A stretch of DNA of 64,000 nt, from the NCBI RefSeq assembly GCF_000717335.1, contig NZ_JNYZ01000027.1, forward strand, positions 62,001 through 126,000. Direction: 5' to 3'. This DNA comes from Amycolatopsis jejuensis. Lineage in GTDB: Bacteria > Actinomycetota > Actinomycetes > Mycobacteriales > Pseudonocardiaceae. This document shows positions 7,888 through 17,163 of this stretch, one piece after another (position 1 is the first letter of the stretch; each line of letters starts with the position of its first letter). The translations under genes and the position numbers were made by a program. The notes under the pieces are model-generated. The model had not been told where the DNA came from, ran no database searches, and saw nothing but the letters and a program-made list of their open reading frames with translations.

Positions 7888-9108
7888 CTACGAAAGCCGC
7901 TCCAGCACCATCGCCATGCCCTGGCCGCCGCCGACGCACATCGTCTCGAGGCCGAACTGCTTGTCGTGGTGCTGCAAGGAGTTGATCAGCGTCGACGTGA
8001 TCCGCGCGCCGGTCATGCCGAACGGGTGGCCCACCGCGATGGCGCCGCCGTTCACGTTCAGCCGGTCGAGGTCGATGCCGAGGTCGCGGTAGGACGGGAT
8101 CACCTGCGCGGCGAACGCCTCGTTGATCTCGACGAGGTCGATGTCCGAAATGGACAGTCCGGCGCGGGACAGCGCCTGCTTCGACGCCTCGACCGGGCCG
8201 TACCCCATGATCTCCGGCGAAAGCCCGGTGACGCCGGTGGACACCACGCGCGCCAGCGGCGTCAGGCCGAGCTCACGCGCCTTGGTGTCGGACATGATCA
8301 CCACGGCCGCCGCGCCGTCGTTGAGCGGGCAGCAGTTGCCCGCGGTGATGCGGCCGTCGGGGCGGAACACCGGCTTGAGCCCGGACACGCCCTCGATCGT
8401 GACGCCCGCCCGCGGCCCGTCGTCCTTCGACACCACCGTGCCGTCGGGAAGCGTGACCGGCGTGATGTCCTTGGCCCAGAAGCCATTCGCGATCGCCTTC
8501 TCGGCGAGGTTCTGCGAGCGCACGCCGAACTCGTCCATGTCCGCCCGCGTGACGCCCTTGAGCCGCGCCAGGTTCTCCGCGGTCTGGCCCATCGCGATGT
8601 AGACGTCCGGCACGTTGCCGTCCTCGCGCGGGTCGTGCCAGCTGTCGGCACCGGCTTCCGCGGTGGCCTTGGTGCGGGCCTCGGCGTCGGCGAAGAGCGG
8701 GTTGTGCGTGTCCGGCCAGGAGTCCGAGCTGCCGTTCACGAACCGCGACACGGCCTCGACCCCGGCCGAGATGAAGACGTCGCCCTCGCCCGCCTTGATC
8801 GCGTGCAGCGCCATCCGGGTGGTCTGCAAGCTGGACGAGCAGTACCGCGTGATCGTGCAGCCGGGCAGGTGGTCGAAGCCCAGCTCGACGGCGACCGCGC
8901 GGCCCATGTTGAACCCGGACTCGCCGCCGGGCAGCCCGCAGCCGAGCATCAGGTCGTCGATGTCGGCCGGGTCCAGCTGGGGCACCTTGTCCAGCGCCGC
9001 GCGCACCATCTGCGCGGCCAGGTCGTCGGGACGCATCCCGACCAGCGACCCCTTCCCGGCACGGCCGATCGGGGAGCGGGCAGTCGAGACGATGACGGCT
9101 TCGGGCAT
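7888..9108 (-). CDS. Acetyl-CoA C-acyltransferase (thiolase)
   Basis: A 406-residue thiolase that cleaves 3-ketoacyl-CoA or condenses acyl-CoAs. The acylated Cys is in RYCSSSLQT (about 90). The active-site triad is completed by NEAFA, GGAIAVGHPFG (His about 350) and CVGGGQG (Cys about 380). Length fits the family. ATG 9108 (MPEAVIVS) is chosen because GAGGAA lies 9 bases upstream; the in-frame GTG at 9117 touches that site. No partner dehydrogenase or hydratase is adjacent, so the pathway is open. Position before cbs matches fadA3 in the M. tuberculosis order. Confidence 0.92.
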   Translation of the reverse strand: MPEAVIVSTARSPIGRAGKGSLVGMRPDDLAAQMVRAALDKVPQLDPADIDDLMLGCGLPGGESGFNMGRAVAVELGFDHLPGCTITRYCSSSLQTTRMALHAIKAGEGDVFISAGVEAVSRFVNGSSDSWPDTHNPLFADAEARTKATAEAGADSWHDPREDGNVPDVYIAMGQTAENLARLKGVTRADMDEFGVRSQNLAEKAIANGFWAKDITPVTLPDGTVVSKDDGPRAGVTIEGVSGLKPVFRPDGRITAGNCCPLNDGAAAVVIMSDTKARELGLTPLARVVSTGVTGLSPEIMGYGPVEASKQALSRAGLSISDIDLVEINEAFAAQVIPSYRDLGIDLDRLNVNGGAIAVGHPFGMTGARITSTLINSLQHHDKQFGLETMCVGGGQGMAMVLERLS

Positions 9109-9228
9109 GACGGACACTTCCTCGGGTCGGCGGCACTAAGCGGTTGCTCACTATCTTGCCGCTTCTTCCGCCGCCCGCAAAGCCGAAGGCGACGTGCACC
9201 ACCTCACGCCCATGGCAGGATCGCGGCC

Positions 9229-10143
9229 GTGACGGAGCGCAGCCGGGTCTTGTCCAGCCGTACGATCGCCTGGTGGGGTGCAGCTTTGGTGCTGCTCGCC
9301 GCGGCCGCCGCGAGCCTGCTCCTGCTGTTGCTCGGCGGAGGTACTCCGGCCGATTCCGCGCGGCTCGACGCGCTCCGCACGGCCGCGAACGTGGTGGTCG
9401 GCACCGGTGGCGCGGCCGCGTTGCTGCTCGCCGCGCGGCGGCAGCGGTCCGCCGAGCTCGACCTCGAGCAGAAGGACCACGACGCCACCCAGCGCCGGAT
9501 CACCGAGATGTACGGCAAGGCCGCCGACCAGCTCGGCAGCGACAAAGCGCCGGTGCGGCTGGCCGGGCTGTACGCGCTCGAGCGGCTGGCCCAGGACCAT
9601 CCGGACCAGCGGCAGACGATCGTCAACGTGCTGTGCGCGTACCTGCGGATGCCGTTCGAACCGGGGTCCGCCGAATCCGGTGAGGAGCTGCAGGTCCGCA
9701 AGGCTGCGCAGCGGATCCTGGTACTGCACCTCCGCCCGGAGAACGCCGGGTCGTACTGGCCCGGCATCGACCTGGATCTCTCCGGTGCCCGGCTCGTCAC
9801 GTTCACGCTCACGCACTGCGCAATCCGTTCCATCGTCTGCTACCAGGCCGAGTTCCACGAATTCGCGACCTTCCGCGGCACCGAAATCCGTGGCAATGCC
9901 GATTTCACGCAAGCCGTTTTCACCGAACGCGCCGACTTCCGCGGCACGACCTTCGGCGGCGACCGCGACGCGTTCCGCGGCACGAAGTTCGAACAGCACG
10001 CGGAATTCGGCGTGAAATCGGCGGCCCGGCTGTCCGGGGCACTCGCGAAACCGGGGTACAAACGCAGCTGGCCTCCCGGATGGGAAGAAGAACCGGGCGA
10101 CGACGGCTGGCTCCGGGTGGTTCCGTCGGGTGTTTCCGGCTGA
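9229..10143 (+). CDS. Membrane-anchored pentapeptide-repeat protein
   Basis: A 304-residue protein with two N-terminal membrane helices (about 13-36 and 50-68), a short helical region (ITEMYGKAADQLGSDKAPVRLAG) and degenerate pentapeptide repeats. The repeats are visible as ATFRGTEIRGNADFTQAVFT and ADFRGTTFGG, with an F or L about every five residues. Such proteins are common in actinomycetes and of unknown function. The GTG at 9229 (VTERSRVL) is preferred because open frame further upstream only shadows the thiolase gene. It is divergent from the thiolase and precedes cbs. Confidence 0.8.
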   Translation: MTERSRVLSSRTIAWWGAALVLLAAAAASLLLLLLGGGTPADSARLDALRTAANVVVGTGGAAALLLAARRQRSAELDLEQKDHDATQRRITEMYGKAADQLGSDKAPVRLAGLYALERLAQDHPDQRQTIVNVLCAYLRMPFEPGSAESGEELQVRKAAQRILVLHLRPENAGSYWPGIDLDLSGARLVTFTLTHCAIRSIVCYQAEFHEFATFRGTEIRGNADFTQAVFTERADFRGTTFGGDRDAFRGTKFEQHAEFGVKSAARLSGALAKPGYKRSWPPGWEEEPGDDGWLRVVPSGVSG

Positions 10144-10241
10144 CGGTCCGGCGCCGCACCGCCGGCGCCGCACCGCCCGCGCCGCGCCCGGAGACCCCCG
10201 GCAAGTCGCCGCCGCCGTACCCGGCTGTTTAGGCTGGTCGC

Positions 10242-11612
10242 GTGGAGTACGCAGAACACATCGTGGACCTCGTGGGCAACACCCCGCTGGTCAAGCTGAA
10301 TTCGCTCACGCGGGGGCTCAAGCCGCTCGTGCTCGCCAAGGTCGAGTACGTCAACCCGGGCGGCAGTGTGAAGGACCGGATCGCGCTGCGGATGATCGAG
10401 GCCGCCGAGGCCTCCGGCGAGCTGCGGCCCGGCGGCACGATCGTGGAGCCGACCTCGGGCAACACCGGCGTCGGCCTCGCCATGGTGGCCCAGCGCAAGG
10501 GCTACAAGTGCGTGTTCGTGTGCCCGGACAAGGTCAGCGAGGACAAGCGCAACGTGCTGCGTGCGTACGGCGCCCGCGTCGTCGTGTGTCCCACCGCGGT
10601 CGCGCCGGAGCACCCCGACTCCTATTACAACGTGTCCGACCGGCTCGTCCGCGAGATCGACGGCGCGTGGAAGCCCAACCAGTACGCCAATCCGGAGAAC
10701 CCGGCGAGCCACTACCACTCCACCGGCCCGGAGATCTGGCAGCAGACCGACGGACGCGTCACGCACTTCGTCGCAGGCGTCGGCACCGGCGGCACCATCT
10801 CGGGTACCGGGAAGTTCCTGAAGGAGGTCAGCGACGGCCGGGTGCAGGTGGTCGGCGCCGATCCGGAAGGTTCGGTGTACTCCGGCGGCACCGGGCGGCC
10901 GTACCTGGTCGAGGGCGTCGGCGAGGACTTCTGGCCGGAGACGTACGACCGTGGCATCGCCGACCAGATCATCCCGGTCAGCGACGCGCATTCCTTCCAG
11001 ACCACCCGCCGCCTCGCCGTCGAGGAGGGCCTGCTGGTCGGCGGCTCCTGCGGGATGGCCGTGGCTGCCGCGCTGAAGCTGGCCGAGAGCCTCACCGAGG
11101 ACGACGTCGTGGTCGTGCTGCTGCCCGACGGCGGCCGCGGCTACCTCACCAAGGTTTTCAACGACGCCTGGATGTCGTCCTACGGCTTCCTGCCGCCGGA
11201 TTCCTCGGGCGCGACGGTCGGCGACGTGCTCACGCGCAAGAGCGGCGCGCTGCCGAGCCTCGTGCACTCGCATCCGAACGAGACGGTCGCCGAGGCGGTG
11301 GCCATCCTGTCGGAGTTCGGCGTGAGCCAGATGCCGGTCGTCAGCGCGGAGCCGCCGGTGATGGCCGCCGAGGTGGTCGGCGCGGTCAACGAGCGGGACC
11401 TGCTCGACGCGCTGTTCACCGGCAAGGCCCAGCTCGCCGACCGGCTCGAAACGCACATGTCACCTCCGCTGCCGACGATCGGCGCGGGGGAGCAGGTGAG
11501 TGCCGCGATGAAGGCGCTCGAGGGCGCCGACGGTGCGCTCGTGCTGATCGACGGCAAGCCCGCGGGCGTCGTCACCAGGCACGATCTGCTCGCGTTCCTC
11601 GCCGGGCGGTAG
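10242..11612 (+). CDS. cbs: Cystathionine beta-synthase
   Basis: A 456-residue PLP enzyme joining serine and homocysteine to cystathionine (reverse transsulfuration). The PLP Lys is in NPGGSVKDRIALR (about 44). The phosphate-binding or substrate loop TSGNTGVG follows, and the Gly loop GVGTGGTISGTG is intact. A C-terminal pair of CBS domains (about 335-450) follows the catalytic core, so this is cystathionine beta-synthase rather than a plain cysteine synthase. The GTG start (VEYAEHIVDLVGNTPLV) aligns with the family N-terminus. It lies upstream of metB, separated by three membrane-protein genes. Confidence 0.92.
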   Translation: MEYAEHIVDLVGNTPLVKLNSLTRGLKPLVLAKVEYVNPGGSVKDRIALRMIEAAEASGELRPGGTIVEPTSGNTGVGLAMVAQRKGYKCVFVCPDKVSEDKRNVLRAYGARVVVCPTAVAPEHPDSYYNVSDRLVREIDGAWKPNQYANPENPASHYHSTGPEIWQQTDGRVTHFVAGVGTGGTISGTGKFLKEVSDGRVQVVGADPEGSVYSGGTGRPYLVEGVGEDFWPETYDRGIADQIIPVSDAHSFQTTRRLAVEEGLLVGGSCGMAVAAALKLAESLTEDDVVVVLLPDGGRGYLTKVFNDAWMSSYGFLPPDSSGATVGDVLTRKSGALPSLVHSHPNETVAEAVAILSEFGVSQMPVVSAEPPVMAAEVVGAVNERDLLDALFTGKAQLADRLETHMSPPLPTIGAGEQVSAAMKALEGADGALVLIDGKPAGVVTRHDLLAFLAGR

Positions 11613-11726
11613 GCGCGGGATCACGGGGTTCCGGCCGGGGCGTCTGCGAGCGGCCCGGCGTCCCATCCGATAGCGTGCACGCGATAGAACTTTTTAGCGT
11701 CATCGTCAAGGGGGTTCAAGACCCAC

Positions 11727-13259
11727 ATGAGTGCTCCGCAGCCACCGAACCAGCCCTGGGACGGCGGCCAGCAGCCGCCGCAGGGCCCGTCGAGTGGACC
11801 GACACCACAGCAGGACAGTCCCTTCGGCGCGTCGGAGCCGACCCAGGTGGTCCAGCCGGGCCAGCCGCAGCCGCCCGCACCGGGTGGTGGCGCGTTCGGC
11901 GAGACCCCGGAACCGACGCAGGTCGTGCAGCCCGGCCAGCCGGGTGAGGCCACCCAGGTCGTCAACCCGCTGGGTGCCGAGGGCACGGCCGAGTCGACGC
12001 AGCTCGTTCCGCCGAGCCAGCAGCCGCAGAACATCCCGTACGCCCCGCCGCCCAGCGCCGCGGACAACCCGGCCGCTGTCGCCGGCTTCGCGCAGCAGAG
12101 CCCGCCCGGCGGGTTCGGGCAGCCGGGTCAGCCGGGTCAACTTGGTCAGCCTGGTCAGCCGCAGGGCTTCGGTGCGCCGGGTGGTTTCGATCAGGGTGGC
12201 TTCGGCGGTCAGCCGGGCTTCGGCCAGCCTGGTCAACCCGCATTCGGCCAGCCTGCGCAGTTCGGTGCGCCGCCCGCGGCTCCGGGTGGCGGCAACGCGC
12301 TGTACGGCTACGTTGCGGGCGGCGTCGCGGCGCTGCTCGCGCTGGTTTCGCTGATCTATTCGTTCGTGTACATCGGCAAGGTCAGCGACTTCTCGACCTA
12401 CCTCGACGGGGCGCCCAACGCGGCCGCGCTCGACAAGTTCCTGCAGGAGTCCGGCCTCTCCAGCCCGGGCACGCTGATGCTGTACGCCATCTTCGTGGTC
12501 GTCGGCGCGGTCGTCGCGCTGGCCGGCGGCGTGGGTCTCGCGCTGGCCGGACGGCTCGGCGGGCTGCGCAAGTTCGTGCCGATGGCGGTTGCCGCGGGCG
12601 GTGTGCTGCTCACGCTGTTCTCGATCCTGCTGCTCAACGGCACCACCCTGAGCGGCAAGTTCGTCGACCAGCTGAAGAGTGCGGGTGCGAGCACCGACAA
12701 CGTCGGCAGCGACCTCGGCACGCTCACGATGATCCTCGGCATCGTCATCTTGATCATCGGCGTGCTCGGCCTGATTCCGGCGACCGCGCAGTTCGTCGGG
12801 CTCGGCGGCCCGTCCTCCGGTGGTCCTGCCGGTCCTGGTCCTGGTGGTCCGGGTGGCCCGGGTGGTTTCGGCGGGCAGCCGGGCTTCGGGCAGCCGGGTG
12901 GTTTCGGCCAGCCGGGCCAGCCGGGTCAGCCCGGTCAGCCGGGCCAGCCTGGTCAGCCGCCGCAGCCGGGTTACGGACAGCCGGGCAGCGGTGGTTTCCC
13001 GCAGCCGGGCGGCCAGAACCCGCCGAGCGCCCCGACCCCGCAGCCGGGGTACGGCCATCCGGGCGAGCAGCCGGGCTACGGCCAGCCCCCGCAGCCGGGT
13101 GGTTACGGTCAGCCGCCGCAGCCGGGATACGGCCAGCCCGGCCAGTACCCGCCGCCGCCGGGGCAGTACCCGCCGCCGGGTGGGCAGCCGCCTCCGCCGG
13201 GGTACGGCCCGCCGCCGCAGCAGGGTGGCTACGGCCAGCCGCCGCAGCAGCAATGGTGA
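11727..13259 (+). CDS. Gly/Pro/Gln-rich membrane protein with TQVV motifs
   Basis: A 510-residue protein of unknown function. The first about 190 residues are disordered and Pro/Gln/Gly-rich, with four spaced motifs [27 protein letters not shown] and ESTQLVPPS. About four membrane helices occupy residues 193-365 (start [15 protein letters not shown]). The remainder is a GQPGQPGQ / GYGQP low-complexity tail. Thr-Gln-Val-Val words resemble phosphoacceptor and FHA-binding motifs of actinobacterial Ser/Thr kinases, which is inference. It lies between cbs and metB. Confidence 0.75.
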   Translation: MSAPQPPNQPWDGGQQPPQGPSSGPTPQQDSPFGASEPTQVVQPGQPQPPAPGGGAFGETPEPTQVVQPGQPGEATQVVNPLGAEGTAESTQLVPPSQQPQNIPYAPPPSAADNPAAVAGFAQQSPPGGFGQPGQPGQLGQPGQPQGFGAPGGFDQGGFGGQPGFGQPGQPAFGQPAQFGAPPAAPGGGNALYGYVAGGVAALLALVSLIYSFVYIGKVSDFSTYLDGAPNAAALDKFLQESGLSSPGTLMLYAIFVVVGAVVALAGGVGLALAGRLGGLRKFVPMAVAAGGVLLTLFSILLLNGTTLSGKFVDQLKSAGASTDNVGSDLGTLTMILGIVILIIGVLGLIPATAQFVGLGGPSSGGPAGPGPGGPGGPGGFGGQPGFGQPGGFGQPGQPGQPGQPGQPGQPPQPGYGQPGSGGFPQPGGQNPPSAPTPQPGYGHPGEQPGYGQPPQPGGYGQPPQPGYGQPGQYPPPPGQYPPPGGQPPPPGYGPPPQQGGYGQPPQQQW

Positions 13260-13273
13260 GTTCCTGAACGTCG

Positions 13274-13313
13274 CGAAGGGCGTCTCCGCCGATCCGGGTG
13301 GAGGCGCCCTTCG
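13274..13313 (+). terminator. Hairpin terminator after the TQVV membrane protein
   Basis: Fourteen-base arms CGAAGGGCGTCTCC / GGAGGCGCCCTTCG (one G-T pair) with a 12-base loop, followed by GCGTTTC. Located 15 bases after the stop. Confidence 0.75.
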
Positions 13314-13508
13314 GCGTTTCCGGTGCACTTTTCGCGGGGTCGGAAGAATTGCCGTGGAATGCTCACCAAGCCGTCCGAGAACCTGTTCCGGCAGCTGAGG
13401 GAATTGCGTGCGGTTCGCCGAACCGGCACTTGACGCTGTCCCCATTTGCGCATTTCCGGGCTAGGGTGAGCGCCGTCCGAATCGCCTTCAGCCCGAGGGA
13501 GACCCACC

Positions 13509-14048
13509 GTGAGCGGCCCGCAGGGACAACCGGCACGGCGGCGGGCCCCTTCCGCGGCAGTCCCGGCTCCGCGCAGGCCGAACGCGTTCACCGCGATCAC
13601 GGCGGGATTGTTCGGGCTCGTCGCCGCGGTGGCAGCCGGGTACCTCCCGGTCACCCAGTTCATCGACATCCCGTCCGGGTTCAGCCTCGGCGACCTGTCG
13701 CCGTGGACGCTCGTGGACCTCGGTGCGTACCTGGTCGCCGCGCTCGTCCTGCTGGTCGGCGCGGTCGCGACCTTCTTCCGCGCAACAGCAGGCGCGTTCT
13801 TGCTCATCGCGGGCGCACTGATCGCAGCCGGGGCGATCCTGCTGGAACCTACGCTGAATGGTCCACCGGCTTACGCTGAGTATTTCCGCACGCTCCTGCG
13901 GTTCGAAACGTTCGCGGCGATCGACCGGGTGGCCTTGTCGGCCGCGGTACTGCTCGTTTTCGTGCTGGCTGTGCTGCCGACGACCTTTGGTTACCTGCGG
14001 TACCGCGTACCTGTCGTGCCGTCTTCGCCACCTTCGCGACATTGGTGA
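13509..14048 (+). CDS. Small four-helix membrane protein, unknown
   Basis: A 179-residue protein with a Pro/Ala/Arg-rich N-terminus (QPARRRAPSAAVPAPRRPNA) and about four hydrophobic helices (start AFTAITAGLFGLVAAVAAGY). I do not recognise a named family. The GTG start follows GAGGGAGA at a good distance. It sits between two Gln/Pro-rich membrane-protein genes on the same strand, so a shared envelope role is plausible, but nothing in the sequence proves it. Confidence 0.65.
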   Translation: MSGPQGQPARRRAPSAAVPAPRRPNAFTAITAGLFGLVAAVAAGYLPVTQFIDIPSGFSLGDLSPWTLVDLGAYLVAALVLLVGAVATFFRATAGAFLLIAGALIAAGAILLEPTLNGPPAYAEYFRTLLRFETFAAIDRVALSAAVLLVFVLAVLPTTFGYLRYRVPVVPSSPPSRHW

Positions 14049-14133
14049 ATTTCGCCCCGAAACCGCCGCCGGACTGGCACGATACGGGGACTTCACCCGC
14101 CGCCGGCGGGTCCGAGCTTTCCGAGGACTCCCC

Positions 14134-14853
14134 GTGACCTACCCCCAGAACCCGCAGGGCCAGCCCCAGGAGCCGCAAGGCGGCCAGCACCCCGGGCAGT
14201 ACCCGGGCAGCCAGCCGACGCCGGCGCAGCCGTACCCGGGCAGCCAGCCGACGCCGGCGCAGCCGGGTGGCCAGCCCACGCCAGGGCAGCCGTACCCGGG
14301 TGGTCAGCCGTACCAGGGGCAGCCGTATCCCGGCCAGCCGTATGCGGCGTACCCGGGCGGCCCCGGCGTGCTCCAGCCGAAGCCGAACGGCGCCACCGCG
14401 ATCATCGCCGGGGTGCTCGCCATCCTCGGCGGCATTTTCGCGGTGATCGGCGTCATCGGGTCGATCGTGGTGGTCGCGAACTTCACCCGCGGGGTCGGCA
14501 TGGTCTACGTGTCGCTGATCGTCAACCTGGCGCTCACCGGGCTGCTTTTCTACGGTGCCATCGCGTTGTTCCTGCACAAGGCGTCCGGGCGGCTGTGCGT
14601 GATCATCGGTTCCGGGCTGGCGATCGCGATCCGGGTCGTGTCGGTCGTGATCTTCTCGGTCGGCGCGTCGGGCTTCGAGGACAGCGCACGGATCGTCGGC
14701 GCCGGGGTCGGCGGCACCCTGGTCGCCATGCTCCCGCCGATCGCGACGCTGGTGCTGGCGATCGTCAAGCCGACCGTGGACTGGGTCAACTACCGGCCGA
14801 CCGCGCCGGGTGCGCCCGCTCCGGGTGGTTACCCGCCTGCACAGGGCTGGTAA
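14134..14853 (+). CDS. Proline-rich membrane protein (Pra-like)
   Basis: A 239-residue membrane protein. An N-terminal tail of about 85 residues is built on YPGSQPTPAQP / PGQPYPGGQPY repeats, followed by about four hydrophobic helices (start ATAIIAGVLAILGGIFAVIG) and a short Pro-rich end. Length, layout and the position directly before metB match the proline-rich antigen homologue Pra (Rv1078) of mycobacteria. No molecular function is established. The GTG start (VTYPQNPQ) follows CCGAGGA. Confidence 0.75.
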   Translation: MTYPQNPQGQPQEPQGGQHPGQYPGSQPTPAQPYPGSQPTPAQPGGQPTPGQPYPGGQPYQGQPYPGQPYAAYPGGPGVLQPKPNGATAIIAGVLAILGGIFAVIGVIGSIVVVANFTRGVGMVYVSLIVNLALTGLLFYGAIALFLHKASGRLCVIIGSGLAIAIRVVSVVIFSVGASGFEDSARIVGAGVGGTLVAMLPPIATLVLAIVKPTVDWVNYRPTAPGAPAPGGYPPAQGW

Positions 14854-14930
14854 CTGCGGGTTTGTCTCCCGGATGGTGAGTTGCCTCCCAGCTGATGGGA
14901 TTGTCGGGGGTGGGCCGTACCCTGGAAAGC

Positions 14931-16088
14931 ATGGCCGACGACTACTCCGTCCTGGGTTTCGAAACACGCGCGATCCACGCCGGGCAGCAGCCCGACCCTC
15001 GCACGGGTGCCGTCATCGTGCCGATTTACCAGACGTCCACGTACGCACAGGACGGCGTCGGCGGCACCCGCGAGGGTGGCTACGAGTACTCGCGCACGGC
15101 CAACCCCACGCGCACCGCACTGGAGGAAGCCCTCGCGGCGCTGGAGGGCGCGCGGCACACGCTGACGTTCGCATCCGGCATGGCGGCGTCCGACGCGGTG
15201 CTGCGCACGGTCCTGCGCCCCGGTGACCACCTGGTGCTGGGCAACGACGCGTACGGCGGCACGTTCCGGCTGATCGACAAGGTGCTCAGCCTGTGGGGCG
15301 TCGAGCACACGGTCGCCGACCTGGGCCGCATCGAGGACGTCCGGGCCGCCATGCGCCCGGAGACGAAGCTGATCTGGTGCGAGTCGCCCACCAACCCCCT
15401 GCTGGGCATCGCGGACATCGCCGCACTGGCCGGCGTGGCCCACGACGCAGGCGCCCGCCTGGTGGTCGACAACACCTTCGCGACGCCGTACCTGCAAACC
15501 CCGCTGGCCCTCGGCGCAGACATCGTGGTGCACTCGACCACCAAGTACCTGGGCGGCCACTCGGACGTGGTGGGCGGCGCAGTCCTCACGAACGAAGACG
15601 AACTCCGCGAGCAGCTGTTCTACCTGCGCAACGCAGCCGGCGCGGTCCCCGGCCCGTTCGACGCCTGGCTCACCCTCCGCGGCCTCAAGACGCTGGCCCT
15701 GCGCATGGACCGGCACAGCGACAACGCCGACCTGGTGGCCCGCACGCTGGCCAAACACCCGAAGGTCACGCAGGTTTACTACCCGGGCCTGCCGGAACAC
15801 CCAGGTCACGAGGTAGCGGCAAAGCAAATGCGCCGCTTCGGAGGAATGGTGTCATTCCGCGTAGCAGGCGGCGAGAAGGCCGCATTGGACGTCGCATCCC
15901 GCACAAAACTCTTCATCCTGGCCGAATCCCTGGGCGGGATCGAGAGCCTGATCGAACACCCAGGCCGCATGACGCACGCTTCGACGGCCGGTTCCACCCT
16001 GGAAGTCCCGGAGGACCTGATCCGGCTCTCAGTGGGAATCGAGGATGGCCGCGATTTGGTGGCGGATCTTACGCAGGCATTGGGCTGA
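14931..16088 (+). CDS. metB: Cystathionine gamma-synthase/lyase
   Basis: A 385-residue PLP enzyme of the Cys/Met metabolism family, acting on cystathionine (gamma-synthase or gamma-lyase). The PLP Lys is Lys205 in STTKYLGGHSDVVGG. Other family motifs are present: ANPTRTALE, TFASGMAASDAV, and LAESLGGIESLIEHP near the C-terminus. ATG 14931 (MADDYSVLGFETRAIH) is preceded by GGAAAG. Together with cbs it gives a full transsulfuration route. Whether it runs toward cysteine or methionine cannot be decided here. Confidence 0.92.
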   Translation: MADDYSVLGFETRAIHAGQQPDPRTGAVIVPIYQTSTYAQDGVGGTREGGYEYSRTANPTRTALEEALAALEGARHTLTFASGMAASDAVLRTVLRPGDHLVLGNDAYGGTFRLIDKVLSLWGVEHTVADLGRIEDVRAAMRPETKLIWCESPTNPLLGIADIAALAGVAHDAGARLVVDNTFATPYLQTPLALGADIVVHSTTKYLGGHSDVVGGAVLTNEDELREQLFYLRNAAGAVPGPFDAWLTLRGLKTLALRMDRHSDNADLVARTLAKHPKVTQVYYPGLPEHPGHEVAAKQMRRFGGMVSFRVAGGEKAALDVASRTKLFILAESLGGIESLIEHPGRMTHASTAGSTLEVPEDLIRLSVGIEDGRDLVADLTQALG

Positions 16089-16780
16089 GCTGGGGTTATC
16101 GCGGCAAGTTGAACTTGGCTGGTTGGGTCTGGCTGGGGTGCGGTTGCGGCGCGGGGCAGGCCGGGCTGGTGGCGGTGTTGCCGTGCAGGCCGCTAGGCGG
16201 TCGTGCCGGGTTGGCGGGGTTTGCGTTGGTTGAGCCGGGCCGGGCCGCAGGTTGGGTTGGTCCGTGTTGCCGAGCAGGCCACGCCGCCGAGGCGGCCGCT
16301 AGCCGGTCGCGCCGGGCTGCCGGGGATGCCGCGGTTGAGCACGGCGGGCCGCAGGTGGTCGGATGCGGGGGCTGCGGGTTGGGTTGGCCGAGCCGCCGAG
16401 CAGGTCGCTCGGGTTCCATCGCGCCGCCGGGAATTGCCGCAACTGAGCTGGACTGATGGGCTGCGGACCGGACTGCCGGGTAACCCGGCAACGGGCGTCG
16501 GACCGGGGCTCAGGCCGCGGGGGTTGGGGTCGTCGAGTGGGCTGCTGCGGAGCTCAGGCCGGACCGCTCAGTCCACATTGCAAACTCTGCCCCATTTTCC
16601 AGCCCAGCCGACCCACTCCGTCACCACTGGCCCGCCCCGGCGCACTCTGGCAGTTCGCGGGCGAACCTGGCCCGCTCGTGTGCAAGCTCCGATCAGTCAC
16701 CCGCGCTGAACCGGTCCGCTCAACCCCGCGCAAGAACACAACTGCCCGAAAAACCTTGTGTCACAACAAAAACAAGGCAC
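16089..16780. repeat. Gene-free tract of degenerate direct repeats
   Basis: About 690 bases without a credible gene. From about 16160 to 16420 the text repeats itself imperfectly: GTGTTGCCG(T/A)GCAGGCC, then CCGCTAG, CGCCGGG, GGTTGAGC, GGGCCGCAGGT and GGTTGGGTTGG recur in the same order. This is a roughly 90-150 base unit in at least two diverged copies. Open frames here have no domain or convincing start. The tract follows metB and precedes the 3' end of a small minus-strand gene. Confidence 0.5.
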
Positions 16781-17068
16781 TCAAGGACGATAGCTGCTCG
16801 GCTGAATTCCGGTCTTCGCGTGGTGCTCTGCTTGCGGCTGGGCCGGTGCGGCAGGGAGTTCGGTGCCGTCGACGCAGCCGCCGACCAGTTCGACGTGGTT
16901 GTCGTGGCGGATGTACTGGGCTGGGCCGTGGCAGCCGGCTGCGTCGACGGTTGCGAAGGCTGCGCCGGTGAGCGCCACTGCGGACACGATGCCCGCGGCC
17001 AGGGGCAGCAGGCCGGAGCGGGGCGGGTACTTCGCCCGGGCGGTGGTCGCGTCCTGCGCGCGTGCCAT
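16781..17068 (-). CDS. Small secreted protein, unknown
   Basis: A 95-residue protein with a charged N-terminus and a hydrophobic signal or anchor segment (about 18-42, LLPLAAGIVSAVALTGAAFA). The short polar remainder has two Cys (AGCHGPAQYI and VGGCVDGTE), which could form one disulfide. AGGGAGTG precedes the ATG. I recognise no family. It is divergent from ilvA, sharing a gap of about 95 bases. Confidence 0.65.
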   Translation of the reverse strand: MARAQDATTARAKYPPRSGLLPLAAGIVSAVALTGAAFATVDAAGCHGPAQYIRHDNHVELVGGCVDGTELPAAPAQPQAEHHAKTGIQPSSYRP

Positions 17069-17163
17069 GGTCGCACTCCCTGATCATGTGTGGCTGCTGT
17101 AATCAGAGTACCGGTCTCCCGGCCGGCGCACCCCGGCCGTCCGTCGGTGGCATCATCGGCGCC

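Noticed and set aside
7879..9228. Upstream extension of the pentapeptide-repeat gene frame
   Set aside because: It is the reverse-strand shadow of the thiolase gene and has Arg/His-rich composition without a domain.
16203..16709. Plus-strand open frame in the gap after metB
   Set aside because: No domain, no ribosome site, and composition follows the degenerate repeat.
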